Of a stretch of DNA of 45,085 nucleotides, positions 44,318-45,085 are shown one piece after another. The DNA is taken from assembly GCA_947475465.1 (NCBI GenBank), contig CANJLK010000027.1:1-45085 (forward strand), written 5' to 3'. The position numbers and the translations under genes were made by a program. The stretch comes from Caulobacteraceae bacterium (GTDB lineage: Bacteria; Pseudomonadota; Alphaproteobacteria; Caulobacterales; Caulobacteraceae). Each line of letters opens with the position of its first letter. Position 1 is the stretch's first letter. The notes under the pieces were generated by a model. It did no database searches, was not told the origin of the DNA, and worked only from the letters and a program-made list of their open reading frames with translations.

Positions 44318-45085
44318 GCGGCTTCCGGCCTGCGGCGGCGCACGCGGGCCAGCCGGCGCAGGCGGGCCAGCCGGCGCAGGCGGCGCCAGAAGCGGGTCTT
44401 CTCCGGCTCCGGATAGGGCTGCAGGTTGCGCACAAAGTCCTCGGCGCAGGCCCGCCAGGAGAAGGTCTCGGCGAAGGCGCGGACCCGTTTGCGGTCGCAT
44501 TTCAGCGCGTCCAGGCAGGCTTCGCGCAGGCCCTCGGTGGCGCTGGACGCCAGCACGCCAGCGCCGGAGTTGGGAATGATGTCGATGGGCCCGGGGGCCG
44601 GATAGGCGGCGACCGGTGTTCCGGAGGCCATGGCCTCCAGGATCACCAGGCCGAAGGTGTCGGTGAGCGAGGGGAAGACGAAGACGTCGGCGCAGGCGAA
44701 GTGCGCGGCCAGATCCTCGCCAGACTTGGCGCCGGTGAAGACGGCGTTCGGATACTTGACCTCCAGCTCCTCTTTCTGCGGACCGGGCCCGACGATCACC
44801 TTGGTGCCGGGCAGGTCTATGGAGAGGAACGCCTCGATGTTCTTCTCCACGGCCACGCGGCCGACATAGAGGAAGATCGGCCGGGCGATGCCCTCGAAGA
44901 CGTCCGGCTCGTCCGGCTTGCGGGGATGGAAGGCCTCGGTGTCGACGCCGCGCGACCAGGCCGAGATATTGCGGAAGCCGTGGCCGGCCAGTTCATCGCG
45001 CATGGTGGGCGTGGCCACCATCAGCCGGCCCGAGGGCTTGTGGAACCACTTCATGTAGGCGTAGCCGGCGGCCAGCGGCAGCGGC
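44314..45085 (-). CDS. GT4-family glycosyltransferase, C-terminal part (5' end outside window)
   Basis: The frame is open to the right edge of the window, so the gene begins outside it. About 257 residues are seen, starting [20 protein letters not shown]. It shows the GT-B C-terminal domain: [49 protein letters not shown], and the acceptor/nucleotide-binding E-x7-E segment near [18 protein letters not shown]. This fits group 1 (GT4) transferases such as alpha-mannosyltransferases that build lipid-linked or cell-surface sugars. The C-terminus is very basic ([17 protein letters not shown]), including a duplicated 18-bp unit at 44344-44379. Confidence 0.9.
   Translation of the reverse strand, partial: PLPLAAGYAYMKWFHKPSGRLMVATPTMRDELAGHGFRNISAWSRGVDTEAFHPRKPDEPDVFEGIARPIFLYVGRVAVEKNIEAFLSIDLPGTKVIVGPGPQKEELEVKYPNAVFTGAKSGEDLAAHFACADVFVFPSLTDTFGLVILEAMASGTPVAAYPAPGPIDIIPNSGAGVLASSATEGLREACLDALKCDRKRVRAFAETFSWRACAEDFVRNLQPYPEPEKTRFWRRLRRLARLRRLARVRRRRPEAA
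44344..44379 (-). repeat. Two tandem 18-bp units inside the glycosyltransferase 3' end
   Basis: GCGGGCCAGCCGGCGCAG is repeated twice without a gap, encoding the repeated Arg/Leu/Ala stretch of the basic C-terminus. The unit keeps the reading frame, so copy-number change would only lengthen or shorten the tail. Confidence 0.8.

Noticed and set aside
1..45085. CRISPR array or tRNA/rRNA genes
   Set aside because: No regularly spaced repeats and no tRNA-like cloverleaf or rRNA segment could be found on either strand by eye.

Overview
The window is a GC-rich stretch of an alphaproteobacterial chromosome, most likely Caulobacterales (Caulobacter/Phenylobacterium-like). This rests on the large NAD-type glutamate dehydrogenase, the ffh-rpsP-rimM-trmD-rplS and rimP-nusA-ylxR-infB blocks, DUF484-xerC, a PhoB-type phosphate cluster, and C-terminally extended S16 and L19 proteins. 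The taxonomic call is inference. I see no rRNA, tRNA, CRISPR array, prophage or insertion sequence. Most of the window is core genome.

Layout. 1-4.6 kb: 3' part of NAD-glutamate dehydrogenase, then purH and rpe on the minus strand, with a clear ZTP (pfl) riboswitch in front of purH. 4.6-5.6 kb: two small membrane-protein genes (one apparently frameshifted), a dispersed repeat and a structured ffh leader. 5.6-10.4 kb: ffh, rpsP, rimM, then a tesB thioesterase on the opposite strand breaking the operon, then trmD and rplS with a terminator. 10.4-17 kb: rimP-nusA-ylxR-infB behind a strong promoter and an attenuator-like hairpin. 17-25 kb: a small membrane protein, the fsa-DUF484-xerC operon (minus), priA with a degenerate second zinc site, a periplasmic M3 peptidase and a TerC protein. 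25-34 kb: single genes: CHAP protein, CorA, a duplicated pentapeptide-repeat protein, DUF488, a tandem hot-dog thioesterase, a cytochrome b/molybdopterin oxidoreductase pair and a PAP2 phosphatase. 33.2-35.8 kb: a polyamine pair, ornithine decarboxylase and a deoxyhypusine-synthase-like enzyme. 35.9-44.3 kb: a phosphorus-acquisition cluster: phnCDE, a phosphate-selective porin and pstSCAB. A glycosyltransferase runs off the right edge.

How the genes work together. The centre of the window is the translation and transcription machinery. The right third is phosphate scavenging: divergent PhoB boxes between the porin and pstS, an outer-membrane porin, two inner-membrane ABC importers, and a secreted phosphatase-like protein nearby. 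phoU does not follow pstB, and there is no C-P lyase beside phnCDE.

The observations I would check first are the loss of zinc site 2 in PriA, the missing catalytic Asp in the PAP2 protein, the DHS-like/ODC pair with its hairpin-embedded TTG start, the divergent Pho-box region, the tesB interruption of the ribosomal operon, and several families of inverted dispersed repeats. I did not find a clearly new multi-gene system.
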